A DNA stretch of 64,000 nt from Salinibacter altiplanensis (GTDB taxonomy: Bacteria; Bacteroidota; Rhodothermia; Rhodothermales; Salinibacteraceae): NCBI RefSeq assembly GCF_002894645.1, contig NZ_NCQY01000009.1:395676-459675 (forward strand). Reading direction: 5' to 3'. The translations under genes were made by a program, and so were the position numbers. Below, one piece after another: positions 26,227-34,812 of the stretch (positions are counted from its first letter, which is position 1; each line of letters opens with the position of its first letter). Under the pieces are notes generated by a model. That model was not told the DNA's origin. It saw only the letters and a list, made by a program, of their open reading frames with translations, and searched no databases.

Positions 26227-27612
26227 ATGTCGTTCGACTCGTTTCGCCCCGAGACGTCCGCGCTTCACACGGACCTCTATCAGCTCACCATGCTGCAGGC
26301 CTACTGGCGGGAGGACATGAAAGCGCCGGCGGTGTTCGACCTCTTCGTGCGCCGGCTGAAGGACCGAAATTACCTGCTGGCCTGTGGGCTGGAGCAGGCC
26401 CTCGAGTTTCTGGAGACGCTCTCGTTCTCGGAGAAGGCCCTCGACTACCTCGCCACGCACGACGCATTCGACCCCGCGTTCCTCGACTGGCTGGCCACCG
26501 TTGAGTTTACCGGCGACGTGTACGCCGTCCCGGAGGGCACACCAGTTTTTCCGAACGAGCCGCTCCTCGAAGTGGTGGCCCCCATCGGAGAAGCGCAGCT
26601 GGTGGAGACGTTTCTGCTGAACCAGCTCACCTTCCAGACGACGATTGCCTCGAAGGCAAGCCGGATCGTGGCGGCCGCCCGGGCCGATGGCACCGACCGG
26701 CTCGTGGCCGACTTCGGGATGCGCCGCACCCACGGCACCGACGCAGCGATGAAGGCGGCCCGGGCGGGGTACATCGCGGGGGTCGACGCCACCTCAAATG
26801 TGGCCGCCGGGCAGGCCTACGACCTGCCGATTACCGGCACAATGGCCCATAGCTACATCGAGGCCCACGACTCGGAGAAGGAGGCCTTCCGGGCCTTTTC
26901 GGACCTGTACCCGGAGACGATCGTGCTGGTCGACACCTACGACACGCTCGACGGCGTGCGCAAGGTGATCGACCTCATGGACGAGACGGACGACGACGTG
27001 CGGGTGCGCGGCATCCGGCTCGACTCCGGCGACCTCGGGGCGCTGGCCGAGGCGTCCCGCAGCCTGCTCGACGAGGCGGGCCTCACCGATGTCCTGATCT
27101 TCGTCAGCGGGGGGCTCAATGAACACAAGATTGCGGACCTCCTCGACCGCGGCGCCCCGATCGACGGCTTCGGGGTGGGCACCAAGATGGGCACCTCCGC
27201 CGACCAACCCGCGCTCGACACCGCCTACAAGCTGTCTGGCTACGCCGGCACGCCCCGGATGAAACTCGCCACTGACAAGTCGAACCTGCCGGGGCGGAAG
27301 CAGGTCTTTCGCCAATACGAAGAGGGAACGGCCGTGCGGGACGTCATCGCGACCGAGGACGGACAGGCGAGCGGGGCCCCGCTGCTGGAGCGGGTCATGG
27401 CCGATGGGACACGGACCGAGGCGGGTGCCCCCCGCCCCCTGGGGGCCGTCCGGGAGCACGCGTCGGTGCGGCGTGGCGAGCTGCCGCCGCGCCTTCACTC
27501 GCCCACCGCTTCGGCTCGGGACTACGACGTCGTCCTCAGCGATGCACTGAAGACCCGACTCGACGACACCCGCGAAACCTTGACGGAGGCGATGGCCGGG
27601 GAAGCCACATAG
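26227..27612 (+). CDS. pncB: nicotinate phosphoribosyltransferase
   Basis: This enzyme converts nicotinate, PRPP and ATP to nicotinate mononucleotide, the first step of the NAD salvage pathway, in the cytoplasm. The 461-residue protein begins LHTDLYQLTMLQAYW, diagnostic for the family. It carries DFGMRRTHG near 160, a GTMAHSYI motif (His near residue 207, the place of the catalytic phospho-histidine), RLDSGDLG near 264, and SGGLNEHKI and GFGVGTKMGTS near 300-325. The ATG at 26227 aligns with the family start; the frame is open 16 codons upstream without homology. It stands alone, flanked by gaps of 263 and 338 bp. Confidence 0.95.
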   Translation: MSFDSFRPETSALHTDLYQLTMLQAYWREDMKAPAVFDLFVRRLKDRNYLLACGLEQALEFLETLSFSEKALDYLATHDAFDPAFLDWLATVEFTGDVYAVPEGTPVFPNEPLLEVVAPIGEAQLVETFLLNQLTFQTTIASKASRIVAAARADGTDRLVADFGMRRTHGTDAAMKAARAGYIAGVDATSNVAAGQAYDLPITGTMAHSYIEAHDSEKEAFRAFSDLYPETIVLVDTYDTLDGVRKVIDLMDETDDDVRVRGIRLDSGDLGALAEASRSLLDEAGLTDVLIFVSGGLNEHKIADLLDRGAPIDGFGVGTKMGTSADQPALDTAYKLSGYAGTPRMKLATDKSNLPGRKQVFRQYEEGTAVRDVIATEDGQASGAPLLERVMADGTRTEAGAPRPLGAVREHASVRRGELPPRLHSPTASARDYDVVLSDALKTRLDDTRETLTEAMAGEAT

Positions 27613-27950
27613 CGGCGGTCGGACGCTCTGTGCCTCCCATCGGCCTGCGTCCCCGCGGAGGCTGCTCCCCCGGACGTTCGGCCCTCTGACTCGGAAGCCC
27701 CCCCGAGCGCCTGCCGGTCCGGGGACGGCACTGGGACACGAAGGAGAGACGCCCTCCATGCGAATCGGGACACGACACATCCTCAAGAGCCGTCCGGGAC
27801 CGCCTGTCTGCGGCCGTGCAGCCACCGACGCCCCTCGGCGGCAACTTCAGACTCGAACTGCCGTTGATAAGAAATCGCAGACGGACCCAGGCACCGCGGG
27901 TCCCTGCGTTCTTCTCTACCCTCTTCCCTTTCATTCTTCCTGCTATCACC
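27613..27950. other. gene-free intergenic stretch
   Basis: These 338 bases lie between pncB and the OmpA-like gene, both rightward. The frame of the next gene stays open upstream to 27816, but that part reads as a Pro/Arg-rich tail before a good lipoprotein signal, so it is taken as untranslated. No RNA or repeat was recognised. Confidence 0.4.
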
Positions 27951-28637
27951 ATGCAGTCCATTCGTCCCTCCGCCCCGTTCCTTCTTCTCATCACGGCCCT
28001 CTTCCTCGGCGGGTGCTCGTCGCTGAGCAACACGCAGAAAGGGGCCATCATTGGCACGGGGGCCGGGGGCGCGGCCGGGGCCGCCGTGGGGAAGGCCGCC
28101 GGGGGGACCGCCGAGGGCGCCATCATTGGGGCGGCCGTGGGCGGAGCAGCAGGCGCCATCATCGGCAACCGCATGGACACCAAGGCCGAGGAGCTCGACG
28201 AGGAGCTCGAGAACGCCGACGTCGAACGGGTCGGCGAGGGCATTAAGGTGACGTTCGACAGCGGCCTCCTGTTTGACTTCGACTCGTCCGCCCTCCGCGA
28301 CGAGGCCCGTCAGAACCTGACCGAGTTCGCAGAAAGCATGGAGGAGTTTGAGGAGACCAACATTCTCGTCGTGGGCCACACGGACGCCCAGGGCGCAGAG
28401 GATTACAACCGAGAGCTTTCGAACCGCCGTGCGGAATCGGCGACGAGCTATCTGGGGACCCTCGGCGTTGCCGCGAACCGCCTGACGTCCGTGGGACGGG
28501 GCGAGACCGAGCCCGTCGCCTCCAACGAGACAGAGGAGGGACGACAGCAAAACCGGCGCGTCGAGGTGGCCGTCTATGCCAACGAAGAGTACCGGGAGCG
28601 CGTGCAGGAACGGACGGACGCCAGCGATGGCCGGTAG
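27951..28637 (+). CDS. OmpA-family lipoprotein with glycine-zipper segment
   Basis: This cell-envelope protein would tether the outer membrane to peptidoglycan. It is 228 residues. The lipoprotein signal ends in FLGGC (about residue 22). A glycine-zipper segment follows (about 32-75: GAIIGTGAGGAAGAAVG and a second similar run), which could insert in a membrane or oligomerise. An OmpA C-terminal domain (about 100-215) contains FDFDSSALRDEARQNL, VVGHTDAQGAEDYN, LSNRRAESATSYL and NRRVEV, the usual diaminopimelate-binding signature. The ATG at 27951 begins the signal. It precedes the Mla operon by 90 bp on the same strand and may be cotranscribed. Confidence 0.93.
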   Translation: MQSIRPSAPFLLLITALFLGGCSSLSNTQKGAIIGTGAGGAAGAAVGKAAGGTAEGAIIGAAVGGAAGAIIGNRMDTKAEELDEELENADVERVGEGIKVTFDSGLLFDFDSSALRDEARQNLTEFAESMEEFEETNILVVGHTDAQGAEDYNRELSNRRAESATSYLGTLGVAANRLTSVGRGETEPVASNETEEGRQQNRRVEVAVYANEEYRERVQERTDASDGR

Positions 28638-28727
28638 CATCCTCGTCCTCCTCAACACCGGGTTCTCACCGCCGAGCGCCTCTTCCTCCGATCGCCCTCT
28701 TCCTTTCCGCGAACCGCATCCGCCGCG

Positions 28728-29843
28728 ATGCAGGTCGAGACGCGCCATGCCGACGAGACACTGGTCCTCGCCCCCGTGGGCGACTGGACGCTCGCCTCGC
28801 CTCTGCCCGACGTGCAGGCCGTCGTGGTGAACGCCGCCCCATCGAGTCCCGTAACGGCGATTGCATTTGACACCTCCGAGCTGGGCGACTGGGACAGCAG
28901 CCTCGTCACCTTCCTCTTCGAGGTTGCCGACTACGGCCGGGCCCACGGCCTGGAGGTGCAGACCGGTACGCTCCCCGCTGCCCTCGAGCGGCTCGTTGCG
29001 CTCTCGCAGGCCGTGCCGGAGGAGGACACGACGCCGGAAGCGGAAGACACATCTCTGCTCGCCCGCCTCGGCCACTGGGGCCTAGCCGCGTACGATGAGG
29101 CACACGCACTCGTCACGTTTCTGGGGCGGGCCGTCCGCAGTGTGGGGGCCGTCCTCACGGGACAGGGACGGATGCGCTGGCGCGCCTTCGGGGAGGCCCT
29201 GCAGGCAAGCACCGCGTCGGCCCTGCCCATCGTCACGGTCATCAGCCTCCTCGTCGGCCTCATCGTCGCGTTTTTGGGGGCGGTGGTGCTCCAGCGGTTC
29301 GGGGCCGACTACTTTGTGTCCTACCTCGTCAGCTACGGCATGCTGCGGGAGCTGGGGGCCCTCATGACCGCCATCATCATGACGGGGCGCACCGGGGCCG
29401 CGTTCGCCGCCGAGCTCGGAAGCATGAAGGTGAACGAGGAGATCGACGCGCTGGAAACGTTCGGCATCTCGCCGATCGACTTTCTGGTGACCCCCCGCAT
29501 TCTGGCGGTGGTGCTGGCCCTGCCCATGCTTACGCTCTACGCGGACGCACTGGGCATTCTCGGCGGCATGGGCGTGGCCGTAACGATGCTCGACCTCACG
29601 ACCACGCAATTTCTCATGGGCCTTCTGGAACCGGTCGTGCTGTCCGATGCCCTCGTGGGCATCTTCAAAGCCGTCGTGTACGGGGGCATCATCGGCCTCG
29701 CCGGGTGCATGCGCGGCCTCCACACCGGAGACGACGCCTCCGCGGTGGGCCAGGCCACCACGTCCGCCGTCGTCACCGGCATCCTCCTCATCGTCTTCGC
29801 CAACGCCATCATTGACTGGGCCGCCGCCGTGCTCCAATTTTAA
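28728..29843 (+). CDS. mlaE: MlaE-type lipid ABC permease with N-terminal STAS domain
   Basis: This is the inner-membrane permease of an Mla-type phospholipid transporter. Of 371 residues, the first 95 or so form a soluble STAS-like domain (LVLAPVGDWTL, AIAFDTSELGDWDSSLVTFL). STAS is the fold of the separate MlaB subunit in E. coli, so here MlaB appears fused to MlaE. The remainder is the MlaE fold, with SALPIVTVISLLVGLIVAFL, YGMLRELGALMTAIIMTGRT, GSMKVNEEIDALETFGISP and several membrane helices. It is followed by the ATPase (89 bp), MCE protein and lipoprotein genes in the standard order. The ATG start is supported by the STAS domain beginning directly. Confidence 0.93.
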   Translation: MQVETRHADETLVLAPVGDWTLASPLPDVQAVVVNAAPSSPVTAIAFDTSELGDWDSSLVTFLFEVADYGRAHGLEVQTGTLPAALERLVALSQAVPEEDTTPEAEDTSLLARLGHWGLAAYDEAHALVTFLGRAVRSVGAVLTGQGRMRWRAFGEALQASTASALPIVTVISLLVGLIVAFLGAVVLQRFGADYFVSYLVSYGMLRELGALMTAIIMTGRTGAAFAAELGSMKVNEEIDALETFGISPIDFLVTPRILAVVLALPMLTLYADALGILGGMGVAVTMLDLTTTQFLMGLLEPVVLSDALVGIFKAVVYGGIIGLAGCMRGLHTGDDASAVGQATTSAVVTGILLIVFANAIIDWAAAVLQF

Positions 29844-29932
29844 GGGGGGGTACGAACGGCCCGCCCGACGAGCGCGGCCGAGCACTCGCCCTCCAGGCCT
29901 CCCGTTCCCAACTCGCATTCTCCGGTTTCGCC

Positions 29933-30700
29933 GTGTCGTCTCCTCCGTCCCCTCCCGCCATTTCGGCCGAGGACCTCGTGCTCGCCTTCGGGTCCTTCGT
30001 GGTGATGGAAGACCTCACGTTTGACGTGGAGTCGGGGGAAGTTTTTGCCATCATGGGCGGGAGCGGGTCCGGCAAGAGCACGTTGCTCAAGCACCTGTTC
30101 GGGCAGATGCACCCGTCCGCGGGCACGATTCGGATTGAGGGGCGCGACCTATGGGCCATGAACGCCGACGAACGCGCGGCGATGCTCCGTGAGGTGGGCA
30201 TCCTCTACCAGGCGGACGCGCTCTGGAGCACCATGACGCTCGCCGAGAACGTGGCCTTGCCCCTCGAAGAACACACGGCCCTCACGGCCCCGGACATCGA
30301 CCGGATCGTGTCGCTTAAACTGGCCCTCGTCGGCCTGCGCGGCTTTGAGGACTTCCGTCCCCACGAAATCAGCGGGGGGATGCGGAAGCGCGCCGCCCTG
30401 GCCCGGGCCATCGCCCTCGACCCCGACCTGCTGTTCTTCGACGAGCCCACCTCCGGCCTCGACCCGATCAGCGCCCGGCGCCTCGACGACCTGATTCTGC
30501 AGCTGCGCGACAGCCTCAACACGACCGTCGTGGTGGTGAGCCACGACCTCGAAAGCATCTTTACGATCGCCGACCGCGCGCTCTACCTCGACATTGAAAC
30601 CAAGACGATGACGGCCCTCGGCCCGCCCGAGGACCTGCGAAGCAACCCACCCAACGAGCGCGTGTACCAGTTTCTGACTCGGTCTCTCGACAATGAATAG
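29933..30700 (+). CDS. mlaF: MlaF-type ABC transporter ATPase
   Basis: This cytoplasmic ATPase powers the MlaE permease. It has 255 residues with Walker A GGSGSGKST (about 42-50), Q-loop YQADALWSTMTLAENVALPL, signature ISGGMRKRAALARAIA (about 144-159), Walker B DLLFFDEPTSGLDP (about 164-177) and the H-loop VVSHDL. The Q-loop and the SGGM signature are typical of the MlaF/Mkl subfamily. The start is a GTG at 29933; no in-frame ATG lies before the first conserved residues. The next gene starts 33 bp later. Confidence 0.95.
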   Translation: MSSPPSPPAISAEDLVLAFGSFVVMEDLTFDVESGEVFAIMGGSGSGKSTLLKHLFGQMHPSAGTIRIEGRDLWAMNADERAAMLREVGILYQADALWSTMTLAENVALPLEEHTALTAPDIDRIVSLKLALVGLRGFEDFRPHEISGGMRKRAALARAIALDPDLLFFDEPTSGLDPISARRLDDLILQLRDSLNTTVVVVSHDLESIFTIADRALYLDIETKTMTALGPPEDLRSNPPNERVYQFLTRSLDNE

Positions 30701-30733
30701 TGCCGGGCCCCCGCCCGCTCGACGCTCCGATCT

Positions 30734-31768
30734 ATGAGCCAACGTGTCAGCCCGACCCTTATCGGCCTCTTCGTCGTCGGCGCCCTGGCGCTGGGCGTCG
30801 TGGGGGTGGGGGCCTTCGGCTCCGGACACTTCTTCGAGCAGCGGACGACGTTCATCAGCTACTTCGATGAGTCGGTCAACGGGCTCGACGTGGGCGCCCC
30901 GGTCAAGTTCAAGGGCGTGCCCATCGGCGAGGTGACCGACATCAATCTGCGCGTCGACCTCGAAAACGAGACGTTTCAGGTGCCGGTGCAGTACGCGATC
31001 AACCTCGATCCCGTAACGGACACGACCGGGGCGCGCCTCAACCTTGACGACCCGGCCCTGCTCCGCGACCAAATCGAGGACGGACTGCGCGCCCAGCTGC
31101 AGCTTGAGAGCATCGTCACCGGCAAGCTGTACGTCGAGCTCACGTACATTTCCAACCCGGACTCGGCCGTGCTCGCTCAGGGGCCGCCGTCCCGACTCTC
31201 CATTCCGACCGAGCTCTCGCCCCTCGCCAAGCTCGGGGAGGGGGCGTCCGGCCTCGTCACGAACCTGCGCCAGTTCGACGTGACGCAGATCAACGAAAAC
31301 CTGGTCACGTTCCTCGTCAACGCCAACGACAAGCTGGAGGCGCTCGACGCCGAGGCGATCAACCGCTCGGCACTCACCACCATCGAGTCGGTGCGGGAGG
31401 TGGTCGAGTCCGAGGAGGTGCGCACCACGCTGCAGGACATGCCGAAGGCCACCGAGCGGCTCCGGGCCACCATCAAGGACGCGCAGTCCCTCATCCAACG
31501 GCTCGACCGGGGCGTGGAGCCGACGGCCGACGAGCTCGAAACGACGAGCCGGCAGCTCCGCAAGACCCTGAAGCGCATGCGCCGCACGATGACCGAGGTG
31601 GACCAGACCCTGTCCACCGACTCCGGCATCGGCTACCAGATGAACGAGGCCCTCTCGAACCTGTCGGAGGCCACGGAGGCCCTGCGGGTGCTCATCCAGT
31701 CCCTGGAGCGAAACCCCAGCATGTTCCTCCGCGGCCGCGAAGAACCCCCTCCCTCGAACGAACAGTAG
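30734..31768 (+). CDS. mlaD: MCE/MlaD-family lipid-binding protein
   Basis: This periplasmic, membrane-anchored MCE protein should form the hexameric ring that moves lipids between the permease and the envelope. Of 344 residues, one N-terminal helix (LIGLFVVGALALGVVGVGAF, residues 9-28) is followed by the MCE domain (about 38-120; FDESVNGLDVGAPVKFKGVP and IGEVTDI). A long helical, coiled-coil-prone C-terminal part (about 180-330) follows, as in many MCE proteins. It is only four bases from the next gene. The overall Mla assignment is firm; direction of lipid transport is not inferable. Confidence 0.93.
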   Translation: MSQRVSPTLIGLFVVGALALGVVGVGAFGSGHFFEQRTTFISYFDESVNGLDVGAPVKFKGVPIGEVTDINLRVDLENETFQVPVQYAINLDPVTDTTGARLNLDDPALLRDQIEDGLRAQLQLESIVTGKLYVELTYISNPDSAVLAQGPPSRLSIPTELSPLAKLGEGASGLVTNLRQFDVTQINENLVTFLVNANDKLEALDAEAINRSALTTIESVREVVESEEVRTTLQDMPKATERLRATIKDAQSLIQRLDRGVEPTADELETTSRQLRKTLKRMRRTMTEVDQTLSTDSGIGYQMNEALSNLSEATEALRVLIQSLERNPSMFLRGREEPPPSNEQ

Positions 31769-31772
31769 TCGC

Positions 31773-32477
31773 ATGACCGTGTCTTCCGCTTCCGTTTTTC
31801 TGCGTCGGCTCGGGCTGGGGGTCTTGGCCATGGGCCTGGTCGGGCTCGCCGTGGCGGGGTGCGTGCGCCTGCTGGAGCCGCGCACCAGCGACGCCACCTA
31901 TCATCTCCTCGACGGCGCCTCGTCTCCGGATACAGTCTCGGCAGAGGGATCTTCCCCGGACACAACGGGCCTACGCATCGGACTGCGCACCCCGCGCCTG
32001 GCCTCCTACCTCGACGAGACCCGCATCGTGACGCGCCACGACGCCAATACGATCGAATTTTCCGAGTTTCACCGGTGGGGCGAGGACCTGGACCAGGGCA
32101 TTGGCCGCTCCGTGGCGCGCGCGCTGGAGGCCCGCCCGGGCGTCCGCTCCGTGGAGATGGTGCCATGGCCGCGCGGCGCAACGTTCGACTACCTTCTCCA
32201 GCTGCACGTTCTCCGCTTCGAGGGCGTCGGCCCGCGTCCCCCGGGGCCGGACGCCGACGACCAGGCGTCCCCCCCAGAAGGGCATGTCCGGACGCGTGTG
32301 CGCTGGACGATCCTCGACCCGGCGGACGAAACGATGCTGGCCCGCGACCGGACCGAGCACCGGACGGCCGACTGGCCGGTTACGGACTACCGCGCCCTCA
32401 CCACTCGTCTCGGGGCTTCTCTTGGCGTACTGGCCGACAGCATCGGCGCCCGCCTGGAGGCCCTCGACCGTCGGTGA
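31773..32477 (+). CDS. PqiC/YmbA-like ABC-transport auxiliary lipoprotein
   Basis: This is a predicted lipoprotein subunit of the Mla/Pqi-type system. It has 234 residues, with a signal and lipobox-like sequence (GLAVAGC, Cys30). The body has LRIGLRTPRLASYLDETRIV and EFHRWGEDLDQGIGRSVARAL, which match the IGVgPVxLPxYLdrpqIV and rWAePL pattern of the PqiC/YmbA (DUF330-type) family. It overlaps nothing but starts four bases after mlaD, so translation is probably coupled. Its likely job is to link the MCE complex to the outer membrane. Function by family; not tested in this lineage. Confidence 0.85.
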   Translation: MTVSSASVFLRRLGLGVLAMGLVGLAVAGCVRLLEPRTSDATYHLLDGASSPDTVSAEGSSPDTTGLRIGLRTPRLASYLDETRIVTRHDANTIEFSEFHRWGEDLDQGIGRSVARALEARPGVRSVEMVPWPRGATFDYLLQLHVLRFEGVGPRPPGPDADDQASPPEGHVRTRVRWTILDPADETMLARDRTEHRTADWPVTDYRALTTRLGASLGVLADSIGARLEALDRR

Positions 32478-32481
32478 CGAC

Positions 32482-33255
32482 CTACGTGCTCTCCCAGTCC
32501 AGCCAGCCGGAGAGGCCAAAGTAGAAGGCCGGATAGAGGAACGACACCCACAGCACCCAGTCGCCCCCCCACGCCGGCAGCTCGGGAAAGGTGGGCAGCA
32601 GCGCCAGCAACAGCCCGAGCCACGCGAGCCCCCCCACCGTAACGATGGCGCGCCACGGGGACGGAGCCGCATTCGGGTAGACAAACCGGACCGGCACCAG
32701 CGTGAGGACCGTGAGCGCAAGCACCGACCCCAGCGACATGTAGGCCCCGACGACGCCGTACTCGACGGCGAGCAGGCCCACGTAGTACGCCACGACGTTC
32801 CAGTACGACGGAAAGCCGAGGAAGAAGCCCTCTTCGCTCTGCTTCGCCGCGGTGTTGGCGAACCCGAGGAGGCTGGCCACCATCGCAAGCGTGACCCACA
32901 GGCCGTCCCACCCCGGCAGCCAGTCCATCCGCCACACCAGAATGAGGGGGATGAACGTAAACGTCAGGTAGTCGACGATCAGGTCAATGGTCCGGCCGAG
33001 AATGCGGGAGGCGTAGAGCTTTACGTCCCAGAGGCGGGCCAGGGGCCCGTCGGCCGCATCGATGAAGACCGCCAGCGTGAGCCACCCGAAGACCCATCGC
33101 GGGTCCAGATCCACCCGCACGACCTCCCGCATGGCCAGAAACGCGAACGCCACCCCCGACGCCGTAAACAGGTGCACAAGGTAGGCGCGCACCTTGCGGC
33201 CCAGCCGGATCCGTTCGGACCGGTCCTTCAGATCGCTCAAATCGGTGGATCCCAT
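32482..33255 (-). CDS. pcs: phosphatidylcholine synthase-like CDP-alcohol phosphotransferase
   Basis: This integral membrane enzyme would condense CDP-diacylglycerol with choline to make phosphatidylcholine. It has 257 residues and about eight hydrophobic helices. The CDP-alcohol phosphotransferase motif is clear: DAADGPLAR near residue 66-74, then GRTIDLIVDY (about 86-95), giving the D-x2-DG-x2-AR...G-x3-D-x3-D pattern. The opening RAYLVHLFTASGVAFAFLA and later EGFFLGFPSYWNVVAYY follow the bacterial Pcs proteins more than PgsA or CDP-serine enzymes. It converges on the lipid transport operon with a 4-bp gap. Phosphatidylcholine has been reported in Salinibacter lipids (from memory). Family firm, choline specificity likely. 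Confidence 0.85.
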   Translation of the reverse strand: MGSTDLSDLKDRSERIRLGRKVRAYLVHLFTASGVAFAFLAMREVVRVDLDPRWVFGWLTLAVFIDAADGPLARLWDVKLYASRILGRTIDLIVDYLTFTFIPLILVWRMDWLPGWDGLWVTLAMVASLLGFANTAAKQSEEGFFLGFPSYWNVVAYYVGLLAVEYGVVGAYMSLGSVLALTVLTLVPVRFVYPNAAPSPWRAIVTVGGLAWLGLLLALLPTFPELPAWGGDWVLWVSFLYPAFYFGLSGWLDWEST

Positions 33256-33428
33256 GCGGATCGTGGCCTCTGCGGCGCCGGTCTTGGCGGCCGCACATGC
33301 GCAGGAGTGACGATGAATACACGTTATCTACAGATCAAGCCCCGCAGGTGTCCATGACGAACCCGCAACAATAAGCGCGATCTCTCCCCAATTCCGAAAG
33401 GGCTCGTGGCCACGACGGGTGCCGGCGC

Positions 33429-34727
33429 TTACTTCTCCTTGAAGACCAGCGTCAGCGGCACGCCTTCAAACCCGAGCGCGTCCCGCAGCGTGCCCTCCAG
33501 ATACCGCTTGTAGTCCGTGCGGATGCCCTCGGGGTGGTTGGCGAAGAAGACGAACACGGGCGGGGCCGTGCGCACTTGCGTGGCATAGGTGATGTTCACG
33601 AATGCCCCACTGCTCGTGGTCGGAGGGTGCTTTTCGTCGAGGGCCGCCTGGACCACGTCGTTCAGATCACTCGTCTGCACGCGCCTCTCCCGCTCCTCCG
33701 CCACTTCCAGGGCCGTGTCGAGCAGCTTGTACACCCGCTGCTTGGTGACGGCCGACACGTACACGAGGGGCACATGGTCGAGCGTACCGAGGTACTGCCG
33801 AAGGTACTTTGTGTACTGCTTCATCGTCCCGTCGTCTTTGGGGACGAGGTCCCACTTGTTGACGGCCACCACCATGCCCTTCTTGTGCTCGTTGACCTCC
33901 GAGAGCACACTCAGGTCCTGCTTGTGCAGCTCCTCGGTCGCGTCGAGGACGAGCACGCACACGTCCCCCGCCCGGATGGCCCGCTCGCTGCGAACGGTAG
34001 CGTAGAAGTCCACGCCCTCAACCTTGGAGCGTTTCTGCATGCCGGCCGTGTCCACGAGCATCAGGTCGCGTCCCTCATACTGCACCACGGACTGCACCGT
34101 GTCGCGCGTGGTGCCGGGCGTCTCGGTGACGATGGCACGGTCGAACCCCAGCGTGGCATTCACGAGCGACGACTTGCCCGCATTGGGCTTGCCCACGAGT
34201 GAGACGCGCACCCGATCCGTATCCGCCTCCGCCTCGGTGCCCGGAAGCGCGTCGACGAGCGCGGCCATCATGTCGTCGACGCCCCGCTTGTTGGTGCTGC
34301 TCACGGGAAAGACCTCCCCAAGGCCGAACTGATAAAACTCGCTCGCCGCCCACTCACGCTCCTCGTTGTCGGCCTTGTTGGCGACGACCATCACGGGCGT
34401 TTCGGTCGGGCGGAGTATGGCCGCAATCTCTGTGTCCATCTCCGTGGTGCCGGTCGTCACGTCCACCACGAAGAGGATCACGTCGGCGTCCTCCAGCGCA
34501 ATCTCGGCCTGCTCGCGGATCGCCCGCTCGTAGGGGTCGTCCGAGCGCGGGACGTAGCCGCCGGTGTCGACGAGGGGGACGGTGTGGCCCTGCCACTCGG
34601 CCTCCCCGTAGACGCGGTCGCGCGTAACACCGGGCGTGTCCTCGACGATGGCCTGGCGCGAGCCGGTGAGGCAATTGAAAAGGGTGGACTTGCCGACGTT
34701 CGGCCGTCCTACTATTGCTACAAGCAC
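33429..34727 (-). CDS. der: ribosome-associated GTPase Der (EngA)
   Basis: Der is an essential GTPase needed for 50S ribosomal subunit assembly. The 432-residue protein has two G domains in tandem. The first holds GRPNVGKST (about 7-15), DTPGVTRD, DTGGY and NKAD. The second holds GKPNAGKSS (about 180-188), DTPGTTRD, DTAGM and NKWDL. A KH-like C-terminal domain ends the protein (PVFVFFANHPEGIRTDYKRY, GVPLTLVFK). An upstream ATG at 34793 is in frame, but a GTG at 34725-34727 gives MLVAIVGRPNVGKS, the family norm, and the extra 22 residues fall in an inverted repeat. Hence GTG is chosen. It follows an EcsC-family gene on the same strand. Confidence 0.96.
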   Translation of the reverse strand: MLVAIVGRPNVGKSTLFNCLTGSRQAIVEDTPGVTRDRVYGEAEWQGHTVPLVDTGGYVPRSDDPYERAIREQAEIALEDADVILFVVDVTTGTTEMDTEIAAILRPTETPVMVVANKADNEEREWAASEFYQFGLGEVFPVSSTNKRGVDDMMAALVDALPGTEAEADTDRVRVSLVGKPNAGKSSLVNATLGFDRAIVTETPGTTRDTVQSVVQYEGRDLMLVDTAGMQKRSKVEGVDFYATVRSERAIRAGDVCVLVLDATEELHKQDLSVLSEVNEHKKGMVVAVNKWDLVPKDDGTMKQYTKYLRQYLGTLDHVPLVYVSAVTKQRVYKLLDTALEVAEERERRVQTSDLNDVVQAALDEKHPPTTSSGAFVNITYATQVRTAPPVFVFFANHPEGIRTDYKRYLEGTLRDALGFEGVPLTLVFKEK

Positions 34728-34735
34728 GAGCGTAG

Positions 34736-34812
34736 GGGAATGGGTGCGTGGGAGAATGGGGGCATGAATGATGGTTCTCCCCCTTTCGCCCATTTCTCCA
34801 CGCTCCCACTCC
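34736..34812. repeat. imperfect inverted repeat between the EcsC-family gene and der
   Basis: GGAATGGGTGCGTGGGAGAA (from 34737) on one side pairs with CCCATTTCTCCACGCTCCC (34789-34807) on the other, about 21 of 25 positions, around a loop of about 27 bases. It fills the gap between two leftward genes. It could be an RNA hairpin that modulates der expression or a dispersed palindromic element; one copy only is seen here. Confidence 0.55.
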
